A stretch of 64,000 nt of DNA from Anoplopoma fimbria (taxonomy: Eukaryota; Chordata; Actinopteri; Perciformes; Anoplopomatidae): contig NC_072453.1 in assembly GCF_027596085.1 (NCBI RefSeq), forward strand, positions 7,683,448-7,747,447. Reading direction: 5' to 3'. A model generated the notes under the pieces. The model did not search any database. It saw only the letters and a list, made by a program, of their open reading frames with translations, and was not told the DNA's origin. The position numbers and the translations under genes were made by a program. This document shows positions 15,384 to 26,974 of this stretch, one piece after another. Numbering within the stretch: position 1 is the first letter of the stretch; each line of letters begins with the position of its first letter.

Positions 15384-18300
15384 ATGGCTCAGCGCATGGC
15401 GGTGTCCGATGGAGCAAACAAAAAGACGTCCAGGGTTCGGGTGGCGGTTCGTCTGCGGCCCTATATTGACCATGAAGACGATAAAGAAGAGGGGCCCTGT
15501 GTGAAAGGCCTGGACTCGCAGAACTTGGAAATAATCAACTGGAGAAACGCAACAGAAACAGTCAAATACCAGTCAGTGTCCTCAACACCTTATCCCCTGA
15601 CTGCTCACGTGTCTCATGTGTTCTCACTCATTCCTGTGATTATTGTCCCAACAGCTTTGATGCTTTCCATGGCGAGCAAACAACACAGCAAGAAGTGTTC
15701 CTGTCCTCAGTGAAGCCCATTCTACCACACATCCTGAATGGACAAAATGCCAGTGTCTTTGCCTATGGACCAACAGGGGCTGGTATGTTGCTGCAATGTT
15801 GCATTTGTACAAGTTGTACTGTTGTTTACGTGGTTGAATGTTGTAGATGGTAATCAAGGCACGTACAGGCTCCAATTTTCACCAAACATTTCTCTAAATG
15901 GTTTAAATGTATGTGGAACTAATAGTGGAGTTTTTAGATGGACATACTCCAATTTAATAATTAATTTATGAGTCCAAAATACTTTGAATTAAGATGTTTT
16001 ATTAAGCTCTCTTCTCTATTATCTGAGCTATGATGATAATGTAGACACAATTTGCTCTTAAAGTCAACAAGTTCACTCCTTTTGCATCTGCATTGCTCCG
16101 TTTCCAAATAGCATTTATTGCTCACTAACTCACCACGTTACCTTTTTATAGGTAAGACCCACACCATGATGGGCAGTTCAGATCAGCCAGGCGTGATCCC
16201 CCGAGCCGTTCGCGAGGTCTGCAAGCTGGTCAAAGCTAAGGATGACAATGACGGATGGAACTACAGCATTGGCATGTCTTATTTGGAAATTTACAATGAA
16301 AAGGTATAAATGGTGGCATTTAAGTGTAGTTTCATGCTTAATTGTTCAAGTGAAATAATGTGATGTTGATAAAGAGTGAAACAAGGAGTTGACAGGAGTT
16401 CCAAATCCAAGTTGAACACACATTGTACTATGTGAACAGAGTGCCTTTAGAGCAATCACTGAACATCTGTTTGCATTTGGCATCTTATTTACTAATAAAG
16501 TTACTGATAAATAGAAGGCTGCCATACTTCTGTCATAACATGTCAGCGTTAATGTGTAAGCTAGTTATTATATTTCAAATGAAAATAAATATCCAACCTT
16601 TTTTTAAAAAATTGATTTGGAAATCTTATTACTCTCTTCTAAGAAATGGCCACTTCTCAGTTGAACTCCATTTCTATGCCCCTAAACTTCTCTTAACCTT
16701 TTTAAAAACTTTACTACCTTTTCTATCCACTATTGTTTCTTGCCAAGTAATTTCTTTGCTATTTTAAAGCATCTGGTTATTTGGTCAAGTGCTTTTTTGA
16801 TGTTTGACAGTGCGTTTTCTATCTGTCCTTCTCAGGTGCTAGATCTTCTATCGCCAAGCTCCCAGGATTTACCAATCAGAGAGGACAAGGACAAGAACAT
16901 CCTTATCCCTGGCCTGACTCACACAACTATCTCCTGCTTTTCCGATTTTGACAAACTATTTGTCCCTGCCAGCCTCAACCGTACTACAGCCTCTACCAAA
17001 CTAAATCAGCGCTCCAGCCGCAGCCATGCTATCCTCCTCATCAAGGTTCGATATGTAATCGGATTAACTCGAAGAAAAGACTATTTGTTAATTTACAATT
17101 ATCTATTACAATCACTCTGTTTTCTTCATTGAACTGGTCTGTCCACGGGTATACAGTGGATAGTCGAACAGCGTCTTAAACGGTCATGGCCTCTGAGAAG
17201 TAGGTCCCAATTTGGTAGCTGCTGCTGAAATCAATTCTCTCTTGCAACTCTCCCGCTAGCAACGTCTGGGCTTTCTGGGACTATTCTGGGAGAGAAACAA
17301 ACTGGTGTTTGCTGTTCTTACCATAACCTTCTTTTTCTTACTTCCTGGGCTTTATTGCTAAATATACAATGTGTCACATTTATCAAGAAAGCCTCTTTTG
17401 CTGCCTAGTTATACCTAATAATATAAAGGAAAAGTTCCACTCACAATCAAAAATAGATATTTTTCTTCTTACCTGTAGTGCTATTTGTCAATCTTTTTTT
17501 TGTTTTGGAGTTATGAGCCAAAGAGATGTCTGAATTCCTTCCATTATAAATGAACTAGAACTCAGCCTGTGGTGCTCAAAGCACCAAAAAAATACCTTTT
17601 GAAAAACTCAACAACATTGTATCTTTTCAGAAATCGGTTACACAAGCTAAGATTGTTTCTACGGAACTACACCTACCAACCATATCAATGAGCAGAAGGA
17701 AGCATGCACCTACTCATGGACGAGCGGCTTTTTAGATCTGTATTTTGGATTTGATTCTGGAACTTTCCCTTTTTTTTTTTTTATTTCTCCCCTTGTCCTC
17801 CACTTCTGTCATGTCTGCCCTGTGTCATTACCCTTTTTCAAATTCTTAATTTTCAATGATCTAGGTTGTTCGGACTCAGCGTGCCCTGCCCCAAAGACAA
17901 CAGACAGGAAAGCTGTACTTGATAGACCTTGCTGGGTCGGAGGACAACCGTCGCACCGGCAACCAGGGCATCCGCCTGAAGGAGAGCGGTGCCATCAACC
18001 TGTCTCTCTTCACTCTCAACAAAGTCGTGGACTCCCTAAACTCAGGCACTGCCGTCCGTGTGCCGTACAGAGACAGTAAACTGACGCGGCTGCTACAGGA
18101 CTCTCTGGGTGGCTCATCACACTCCGTCATGATCACCAATATTGCACCCGAGTACAAATACTATTTTGATACGTTCAGTGCACTCAACTTTGCCTCCAAA
18201 TCCAAGCTCGTTGTGAACAAGCCCTTCACCTGTGAAACTGTGGCCGTGCCTGTGCAGTCAGGTGAGTAAAACTGAAGGGAAATGCAATCACTTATCTTAT

Positions 18301-19362
18301 TAACATAGACAGACCTGTGATGGGCTGAGAAGTGGAAGCTTTGACAGAATGAGTTCCAAGGCCAATAGGTGGGCATCCGTGTCACATCCCAGAGGATGGT
18401 GACCAAGAATAAACAAGCTGTTTATGAGCCTGATGGATGTCATTTAAAAGTTTTTAAAACCTGAAGTTTGCATTTTTTCCCCATAGCATTGCCTTAAAAA
18501 CATTCCTGATGCTGTTCTCCCATGTGCTTTAGTTCTGGCACCGCAATGCAGCCTTGACTGATGCTGTGCCATCTTCATCTGAATTGCTTTACACTCTAGT
18601 GAAACCCCACAAATAGTGTTGCCTGAGTGCGCTGAATACTAAACTGTTAATTTCCCGTCTGCCTTCATCTCCAGTGAAACGGGCCAGAGAAGACCATGAG
18701 GCACGGGGTCTGGCACTGAGCCAACCAAGAAGAGGCTGAAAGACGAGAGGAAAACCGAACAGGATGGTTCCTCGCCTTCTTCACATTTTCACAGGTTAAA
18801 GATCACACGCCCATTACTGCTTGGCTAATCAGACTTGGGAGATGTGATGTTTGACAGTGGAGAAAATGCACTCGCACACCTGCCCAGAGCCATCACATTT
18901 AATTCAGTCCACACTACAGCAATTTAAACAAGCCATAGTCTTAATTCAGTGGGCCACAATTTTATAGCTTGTACTGAAAGCAACTCTCTCTGCAGTGCTC
19001 CCATTGGCTACCACTACTGTCTACTGGGTTCTCTTTTGAAGAAATACAAACACTGCTTCCTTGCCATCTGTTATCCCGTGTATGAATCTGTCTGCGCAGA
19101 CAGGATCTCGTCAACTTGTATTTGTCAACCTTTTGACTTCTGAGTGCATTTGGGGCGGCTGTGGCACATGAGGTAGAGCGCTTGTACCGTAACCACAAGG
19201 TTGGTGGTTCAAACCCCTCTACCGGCAACATGCCGAGGTGTCCTTGAGCAAGACACCTAACCCCAAGTTGCTCCCCGGGCGCTTCATTGCAGCCCACTGC
19301 TCCTCCGGGATGGGTTAAATGCAGAGAAATAATTTCCCCATTGTGGGACTAATAAAGGCTTA

Positions 19363-19395
<33 letters not shown>

Positions 19396-22081
19396 TCAAA
19401 GTCTTTGTCCATACTGACACCCCTCAATGACTACCAACTCTTTCTCTTTCTTGATTTTTATTTTGTGTTTTTATCTATTCCAGTTTGTCAGAACCATCAG
19501 TGATGGACAGACTAATAGCTCTGGAGAAGCTGATGATGAACTGCCAAGACAAAGATAAACATAGCATGCTGAAAGATGTAGCCCAGTCTCGCAAGGAGAT
19601 CCAGGTAAAAGCACATGGTTGCATCAAAACTTGAGTTTGTCCACCTGGTTGTCATCTAACCCTGCAGGGTGTTGGTTTTAGTCATTTATAACTGCATCTG
19701 GTCTAATTTTTGTCTCTTCTGTCTGTAAGTGATTTACCAGATGCTGATACTGTCAGATCTTTATACTGATCGATACAACTCTCCCTCATGGATATTTAAT
19801 AGCCAACCTTGCTTTATCTGTTTTTTTTATACAGGAGCTCAAAGAGAAGCAGAGGGAGTTTGAGAGCAAGGCCATGCTATTCAAGTCCAGTGGCAAACAC
19901 GAGCCTGCCTTCAAGAACAGCACAGCTCCTCTGCAAAGAAAACCGGCAACCGCCACAAAGGCCAATAAGCAGCAGGCCGTGGTCCAGCCCCTGCAAGGTC
20001 AGTCAGAGATGTTGGATGAGTTCATAGATGTAACTTACTTCTTATGGGAAACGCATGCAGAGAATCTCTATATTAAGACTATAAACACATCACATACTGC
20101 TGTCTTTAAGTTGCCCTAGAATAAGAGCTATATGAAAAAATTACCTTGGAAAAATGTTTTTCCTTTTATTTAATTGTCAAGTTTTCCCTGAAGAGTAGTC
20201 ACCCACTAATTCTATAATGTTGAATCACTCAAGTTATTGATGAGCTGAAATGTGAAACAAGAGCTCAGTCTACACTAACGAGGCCAGAAAATGTATCCAA
20301 TGGCGATGAGGAAGAATTATTTTTACCCCTGTCAGCAGTTTGGGAGTGAGACGGATACTGTGGTACCTGTCTCATGTATTTGGCTTTGAAACAGCATTAG
20401 AATATGAAATTTTAACTGTTTCAGTGCAAAAGTGACATTTTTTCCCCCTCAGTGCTAATATTGTCATTGTAAATGGCTTGTGTTCTAACGTGTAGCATTA
20501 AATTAATAAAACATTGATTTGTGTTTTGTATCCTCCCTGTCAGTGTCCCAGCTCCAGCCTCTTCACCAGCTTGCCGTCGTCAAAAAACAGTCCGTCTGTG
20601 TCAAGAAGAAAGTGAAGATTTCAGACCAGGTTGAGGTCAGCATTCAAGCCTTGATGTGATGCACTTAACTTGACACATCTGCAGACTTGCAAGCGTCAGA
20701 TACAAGCTGACGTAGTGCATTAGGCTGAATGTGTTTTTGGTCTCGGCAGATGCTGCAACATCTCAAATTTACTTGGTCAAAATTAACCTTCTCTCTAGGA
20801 CAATATGATGTTTACATTTTGACAGTTAAAAATAGATTTCCATGTACATTTTCTATAATTGTGTAAAATGCCCTGTAGTCTAGTCTCACTTTATACTGCA
20901 CGTGTCTCTTCTCTCTCAGCCTCCAGATGGTAAAGAGAACATTATGGAGACTGGTTGGGAATCCCAACTCGACACATCTGTGCTGGAGCACTCCAGACAG
21001 AAAATTCTGCACATCCTCAATACGGGTTCCCTCAAAGAGCTGAAAGGTCTGCAGCAGATCGGCGATAAAAAGGCAAAGCTCATCCTGGGTTGGAGGGAGA
21101 TCCAAGGTCAATTCATGAAGGTTAGTAGAGAAAATGTCGAGCCAAGATCTGGTTTTAATCACAACGATACTTTATCTTGTTTTTCTGACTTTTTATTTAC
21201 ATTAAACATGCTTTGCTAATTTTCAGTTGGAGGATGTGATAAAAGTCGAGGGTATGACGGCAAAGAGATTTTCCACCTTCATGAAAGTAAGCCATGTCTT
21301 CATCTAAATATTTGTGAGGGGGTCTTCCATAGTCAGTTGTTCTACCTATTAAAATATAATATTTCTCTCATTCCACCACATTGGTCCGAACTGAAATTTC
21401 TTAACAACTATTTGATGGATTGCCACGAAAATTTGGATGGATCCTACTGATTTTGGCGATCTTGACGTTTTTGCTTGAGATTTGTGATTTTGAAGGGGTC
21501 ATTATTTTTTGTCTGTGGATCTATTAGCAGAAATGGAATATAATATTCAAAACTATGTTTTCATTTGTGAGCGCTATCTATTTATTTAACCTGGGGCCAA
21601 CGCTTGTGAAACTGCAGTAATGTGAGCCGAATAGTGCAAAACCGTGAAGTATTGTTGTTATGATGAGAGTGACCTCTGAGTGAGGCGAGCAGCGTCACGG
21701 TGGTCCTGCTCTTGGCGGCTCACATTGCCGCAGTCTTGGAAAGCGAGGAGTGAGCAATTTTTGGTTTGTGACTTAATACCTTCAAAACAAATGATGGCAT
21801 TCCATCAGTCTCAGCTGTACGGACTGTTTTATGCTAAATGGCAAAAGTTGGCATGCTTGATGGTAAACATTCTAACTACTAAACACCAGCATGTTGTCAC
21901 TGTGAGCAAGTTGGCAAATAGCTTAAAGCTCAAAAGGTGCTAGCATATCTGTCATACCAATACATTCAAAGTATTTTCACATTGTGCAGCTTTTAGTGGT
22001 GATCCATTTTTTTTCTCTGTACTAATTTTCACTCTTTTTTTTCTTCACCAGGCAAACATCCTGAGCGCCATGGGAAAGTGA
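15384..22081 (+). CDS. kif22: Kinesin family member 22 (Kid), chromokinesin, with an apparent frame break in exon 6
   Basis: Twelve coding exons: 15384-15571, 15655-15782, 16152-16303, 16836-17045, 17865-18261, 18675-18794, 19484-19604, 19835-19997, 20544-20635, 20920-21120, 21227-21286 and 22052-22081. KIF22 is a plus-end kinesin that binds chromosome arms and drives congression. The N-terminal motor has [11 protein letters not shown]-loop GPTGAGKT (residues 101-108), switch I SSRSH (about 216-220), switch II DLAGSE (247-252) and [17 protein letters not shown] nuclear-localisation-like basic stretch and a probable coiled coil (exons 7-8) follow. The C-terminus carries the paired helix-hairpin-helix DNA-binding region ([15 protein letters not shown], then [14 protein letters not shown]). 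Exon 6 needs one extra base for both its ends to be in frame: it starts VKRAREDHE but would hit TGA at RRG, while its second half reads [13 protein letters not shown] in another frame. The corrected length is about 620 residues (human 665). The start at 15384 precedes MAQRM; an in-frame upstream ATG at 15324 is less likely. The exon 9 end could also be 20629. Confidence 0.93.
17430..17790. repeat. Decayed teleost interspersed repeat in kif22 intron 4
   Basis: The stretch contains GAGATGTCTGAATTCCTTCC, TGTGGTGCTCAAAGCACC, GAAAAACTCAACAACATTG and ACGGAACTACACCTACCAAC. I recognise this series of phrases from a very abundant fish repeat. No open frame is present. The boundaries are approximate. 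Confidence 0.5.
19152..19395 (+). mobile_element. tRNA-derived SINE in kif22 intron 6, sense orientation
   Basis: The element starts with a tRNA-like head (GGGGCGGCTGTGGCACATGA, then GTAGAGCG) and has a B-box-like GGTTCAAACCCC. A central block, GTGTCCTTGAGCAAGACACC, is followed by TAACCCCAAGTTGCTCC. The tail reads TTTCCCCATTGTGGGACTAA, then TAAAGG, and ends in an (ATT)n run. Head and central block match the antisense SINE at 6281-6582. The tail instead matches the fragment inside the MITE near 4420-4470. It sits in the intron between exons 18675-18794 and 19484-19604. Confidence 0.85.
21390..21960. repeat. Decayed interspersed repeat in kif22 intron 11
   Basis: The stretch contains AACTATTTGATGGATTGCCA, CGAAAATTTGGATGG and ATCCTACTGATTTTGGCGAT, then runs of TGCTAAATGGC and CAGCATG words. 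I recognise these phrases from an abundant teleost repeat. A related phrase (TGCTAATTAGCACTAAACA) occurs at about 29507-29525. It accounts for the short open frame at 21680-21943. Boundaries are approximate. Confidence 0.45.
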
Positions 22082-22233
22082 TTTTTTGTAATTTATTTTT
22101 TTATTATTTTTAATCATAGCTTTTTGTTAAATGTATATCATTTCTATCTGAAGCTTTTGGCATTGGTGTTTTTGTTTTGTGCTATTTTTGTAGTTACTAC
22201 TGTGTTCCATCAGGTGGCGCACTGCTGCTTTTT

Positions 22234-22239
22234 AATAAA
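22234..22239 (+). terminator. kif22: kif22 polyadenylation signal AATAAA
   Basis: A canonical hexamer lies about 150 bp after the kif22 stop codon (22079-22081). The resulting 3' UTR is short, which is in keeping with a compact gene. Confidence 0.75.
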
Positions 22240-22588
22240 TATCTCACGTGTCATTGAATGTTAGAGTGTTTTATTTCATCAGCATAAAGAAATCTGGTGG
22301 TCACTTTCACATGACCCAAATGTACCCTTAAACGCCTCTTAAACCAATCGCCGTGTTTAGGGGTTAGGTATCCCCTCTTTAATTGGGCTAATTGAACTCT
22401 TGTCCTCTGCGTGGCGGAGGGACACGTTTTTATTTATTTTTTTATCCACCGGCTGATGTGATGCAGCATCAGTGGATGAATATTAAGTGTGAAAAGCAAT
22501 TTTCTTGGGTGAGGAGAGGAGGATGCTATAATCCAGCCTCCGCCTCCTCTTCCTCCCATAGCACGTACTCTGCTAGATTTCACTTTTC

Positions 22589-22591
<3 letters not shown>

Positions 22592-22664
<73 letters not shown>
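22592..22664. repeat. (CA)n microsatellite, about 73 bp
   Basis: An uninterrupted CA array lies between kif22 and prrt2. It creates spurious Thr/His and Cys/Val open frames on both strands and is not coding. Confidence 0.95.
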
Positions 22665-22666
<2 letters not shown>

Positions 22667-22679
22667 CCTCTCTGACTCC

Positions 22680-22980
22680 AGCCCGCCTTCCAGGAGACTC
22701 TCCATCCCATCACACTGCACCGGAACGAGGCGCCACACCACACCGCTTCTCCAGCTTTCCCATTTATATAGATAATAATATTAAATATTAAATAAAAGAG
22801 GAAAATTTGTCGGATTATACTCTGGTAGCGCGCACTCACACGCCCGTAGAGGAAATGTTTGGTCGTGTCCGATGATATTTTTTTTTTATTCTTTTTATTT
22901 TTTTTATTTCTTTGCACCTGATAACGATGTCAAACCCAGGCACGCTCCGGCTGCGTTGAGACAGGCGCTGGGATAAACAG
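22680..22980 (+). promoter_or_regulatory. prrt2: Probable prrt2 promoter and non-coding first exon
   Basis: This is a locally GC-richer stretch. The sequence ending GGGATAAACAG at 22980 is followed by GTCAGT, a reasonable donor. It lies 1.9 kb upstream of the prrt2 start codon. The coding exon is preceded by a splice acceptor, so an upstream untranslated exon is needed, and this is the best candidate between kif22 and prrt2. The transcription start is not determined. Confidence 0.4.
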
Positions 22981-24770
22981 GTCAGTTTGATTTACATCCT
23001 CACACAGCCTCCCTCTGTCCCCTTGGGTATTGGTCTAAAATGCTACATTCCTATTCAGTAATGGTTTTGTTATAAATGCAAGCTGCATGTTTTCTTCCTG
23101 CTTATTATCGCGATTCAGCAGCTCACAATCACTGAATTCAAATGACGAGCAGCAGGATAATTAATGCCCCCTCCTCCTCCTCCTCTTAACCCCATCTATC
23201 CGAGTATTTATCCTTTGTCCACAATTTTTTTTGTTGATATGCTCTGTCTTTATAGCTTTTTGTATTGTGCCTGTTGGCGCTTGTGTACACGCGATGAAAT
23301 AGTGGTATTTACACACCTGCACGGAGATGGCTGCTACTATCGTTTCAAAGGAACGTGCCTCCATCTGCCATGCCTTTGTGCTCCACCTGTCATTGTGACC
23401 TGCTCGCATTGTTACCTGAGATAGCTGGTGTGCTGTTTTAAAGAGGCCTGGCTTACTGTATTATCTGTTTACCTTGAATCTGTTTATTTACAAATGAACA
23501 TGACATGAGGAGTACCCTCAATTAAGGATAATTGTGATGTGAGGTGGTGATATTGAGCCTGGACTCAAACTCTAAATCCCCTGAAGCAGAATGTATTCAG
23601 GGACTGTATGAAAGTTATTAGAGTGAGAAGGATGGGCTTAGTGTTATGGTTTACTATTTTGTAGTATGACACCAGCGTTATTGATATTTTCTTTTGACAT
23701 CCCCTTGAATTGGAAAAGGAAATGCAACACATCTCTAAATAAAAACTCATTTTGCAATCAATAACAAATAATTTCTGATGTTGTAGGCCAATTTTCATTT
23801 AAATCTCAAAAGAGTAGCCTTCTTCACCACACTCTTATTACAGGGATCAACACTGATGCAGAATAATCAGATATCATCCTTTTCTTATTTCACGCTCTTC
23901 TTCCTTTTCAACACAGTCTGGCGCCTAAATCACCCACTCTTAGCTTTTTGACCACCGGTAGTTCGGTCGGAGACACTGAAAGCTGCTAATGCAGATTTTT
24001 CGCAGCTTCCTCTAAAGCCACAAAAAGCTTTATACACATATGCGGTAGTATTCCAGTAAGAACTGTAAACAGACTTTGATGAGTTTCCCTTTAATAGAAT
24101 GCTATCTTTCACATTAGTAATTGCCAAAATGAGGGAAAACACTACAAAATGATGTGCCTTGTTTACGGAATGTTCAGGCCATTCTTCAATCATGAACCAA
24201 GGGCTGTGACGGTCAATGAAAGATTTAAGATTTTTTTATTAGACATATCCAACTTAACTGTAGATTTGCATTATGTTAGGAAGCAGATATAAGTGAAGGT
24301 AGGAGCTACAGTAGGCTAGAGAAAAACAACAAGCTCTGTAGAAATATATAATTAGATCAGCAATTACAAAGATTCAGGTCTAATTTGATTCTAAAAACCA
24401 TAATGATCTTATTGACTTCTAGTTGATTTTGATGAAGGAAATTTACCCTGATGCAGAGACACGAGTGTTGTCTCATATTGCAAAACACACAGTAATATTC
24501 TGTGTCGCATACAACATTCATCATTTTGGTATTTGATCTTTTATTTGTTTAGAATGAAATACAATTTAAATTTGTGCTGAGAGAAAGTTAAACTCTGCTA
24601 TTCCCAAAAAGTTAGAGCCCTTTCTTAAGAATAAAAAAAAAAGATACATTTTTATTTTCTCCCTTTTGGAACCCTCTTTCCCACCACAATCATTTAAGTA
24701 CAGTCCCTAAACCGATGAGAGGGAGCATCTACTGTTAATAAAGATGATTAAAACCATTTCCTGTCCCCTA
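22981..24770. other. Presumed prrt2 intron 1, no gene seen
   Basis: AT-rich DNA lies between the candidate prrt2 first exon and the coding exon. Open frames here (for example near 23164-23424 and 23930-24193) have no recognisable domain, AT-rich codon use, and no matching splice context. I see nothing functional in it. Confidence 0.4.
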
Positions 24771-24846
24771 GGTGAACTACAGGCAGCACCCACTGTACTG
24801 GACCACAAACAAGAGGCTTAGTTTTTTTTTTTTTTTTGCTGTCAGC

Positions 24847-26781
24847 ATGGCTGTGAACATGATGCCAGATCCCACCATTTGGCCAGGGGAGGACCAACCA
24901 TCGCTGCTGGACCAGGAGGACTCTCTGTTGAGCCAAGCCGTCGTCTCTGTGCCATGCACACCAGTCAGAGGTGAAGCACTCATCCACAGCGGCAGCAGCA
25001 GCCCGGTCAGCACGCGGCCCCCCCGCAGCAAATCCAAAGGCGAGCTAGTCATAGTCATCAACGAGAAGCTGAAGAACAGTAAGTGACTGAGTTTGACTTC
25101 CTGTTAAGGCGGTGGGTGGAGGAAGGGAGGGGTCACACAGCTGCTTAGTCAGCTCACCCAGGGAAATGTCAAGTTCAAGTGAGTGAAAGAGCTCCACATA
25201 GAGCGCACACACATATTCACCTCCTCCAGGGTTTTAAACATTCGCCTGTTCCTTTTCGTCCCCCATGTGTAGGTAATGGGATCCACCCAACGTCCGCAGA
25301 GAGCAGCTCTCCGGTCATCTGCTCTCCTCCCAGAAGACAGCACTCCATCTCTTACCCCCATCACAACAAGACCAGGAAGGGGAGCAGGGCGAGCTCCATC
25401 GGCTACACCGCCTTCTCGCCCAGGCCGTCGCTCTCTCGCCACTCAAGCATCGCGACCAACCCGCCCCTGGACCGGACCAAGGTCAAAGACTACCTCCTCC
25501 TCTCGGTGCTGGCCTGCTTCTGCCCCGTCTGGCCCATCAACATTGTGGGATTTGTCTACTCCATCATGGTGAGAAAAGGATCTTTTGTCTGTGTTTCCTT
25601 TTCTATTAATATGCACCTGTATCAAACCCAAGCTAACAGATGGTTCAACCTTCTCCTTCAGTCCAAGAACAGTCTCGAGCAGGGAAACCTGGACGGCGCC
25701 GTGCGTCTGGGGCGTGTGGCCAAGATGCTCTCTATGGTGTCACTTGTAGGAGGGACGGTCATTATCATCGCCTGCATTGTCAACCTGGCTAGTGAGTGTC
25801 CCAAATCTGACCTTTGAACCTTAACCTCACCTTTTATACCCCCTGTGTGCAGTGATTCGTCCCCCTTGAAATTTGTAGCATTAGCCCTGCTACCACTGAT
25901 CCTCTTGCCCCAAAAACCTTTTCCTGTCACCCTTTATCCCATCACAGTATAATATTTAGCTCTGTTAGCACAATCTGACTGTAACCACTGATATTATTAC
26001 CCATGTTTTTCACAATATTGCACTAGTTACAGTGTCCCCCCGAGTATTTAGACACTGTCACACTTTATGAACTGTGTCAACTCTTCACAGAGATCAGAGC
26101 TTATTCATCAAATCTACATTTTCTGACATGTTTTGTCTCTTTGCACGGGTGGCCTCCAGCTGTAACCAATTGCATGCCTCAGATTGCTGTGTGTTTATCT
26201 GTAGAGTGACATGTGTAGTTTGCTTTCTGTTGTATGCCTTTCCCTGTTTGCTTGTACACAATGTGAAGTCTTGCCGTCCCTGTACCATTTGTATTCACAT
26301 ATATATATAATGTCTGTCAGTGTGTGTTGTTGACATGCTCACAAGACAAAATCTATTGTACCAAATAAAGGGATTCTGATTACAGATCAGTGATTATGAT
26401 TTATTAGAGGCTTGTAAAGAAAGGGACTAGTGTTTGTCTTCTGCAGTACTGTGTTTAAATATGTAAATGAAGGGTCAGTCAGTTAAATAATTATTTCCCC
26501 TTTCACTTCAGTTCAAGCAGATACTTATCTGTACTTGTTTTTGAATGCAGCCTGTTGGGTCTCATTAAGCCAAGAGATGTCCTAATTAACTAAATGGCTG
26601 GAAGAGCAATTGTACACACAACTTTAAGTGGTCTGGGACTCAACAACCCGTGGTTTTTTCTCATTACATAATTTGTCCCCTGTGGTCTGTGAAAGTTTAT
26701 ACATCCATATCAAGTTGCAGAATATATAGCTCTTCAACTAATACGCTTCCTTTTCTTTTTTTAGTAAATGTGAAAACCTGA
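24847..26781 (+). CDS. prrt2: Proline-rich transmembrane protein 2 (PRRT2), CD225/dispanin family
   Basis: The exons are 24847-25078, 25273-25568, 25662-25791 and 26765-26781 (stop 26779-26781), giving 224 residues. PRRT2 is a presynaptic membrane protein that interacts with SNAP-25 and synaptotagmins and modulates release and sodium channels; human loss causes paroxysmal dyskinesia and infantile seizures. The N-terminal ~145 residues are hydrophilic and Ser/Pro/Arg-rich. The C-terminal CD225 domain has a first membrane segment at about 151-174 ([20 protein letters not shown]), a loop [20 protein letters not shown], and a second segment at about 198-220. The acceptor GCTGTCAG just before the ATG sits downstream of a poly-T run; another acceptor at 24771 would put that run in the 5' UTR. 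The human protein is longer (340 residues) in its Pro-rich N-terminus. The tiny last exon gives INVKT. If intron 3 were retained, the frame would instead end at 25817. Identity rests on the domain and on MAZ/PAGR1/KIF22 as neighbours. Confidence 0.88.
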
Positions 26782-26952
26782 GTTTCATCCCAGGATGAAA
26801 CTGGATAAGGCAACTGACCGTCTGGCCCCGCACCTGCACCACCGTCTTTACCGCCTAGTCATTACCTGGATGTGTGACAAATATGCACCCGATATACAGT
26901 GCTTACTTGTATTTCTGTAATCTATATAAAACCCTTTTTGTTAATGGAAGAA

Positions 26953-26958
26953 AATAAA
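26953..26958 (+). terminator. prrt2: prrt2 polyadenylation signal AATAAA
   Basis: A canonical hexamer lies about 170 bp after the prrt2 stop codon and implies a short 3' UTR. A further AATAAA near 26366 lies within intron 3. Confidence 0.65.
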
Positions 26959-26974
26959 ATATGCAAATGCTGCT

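Noticed and set aside
25149..25442. 97-codon minus-strand Arg/Gly-rich frame over prrt2 exon 2
   Set aside because: It is a shadow of the prrt2 reading frame. The plus-strand frame has splice phasing and the CD225 domain.
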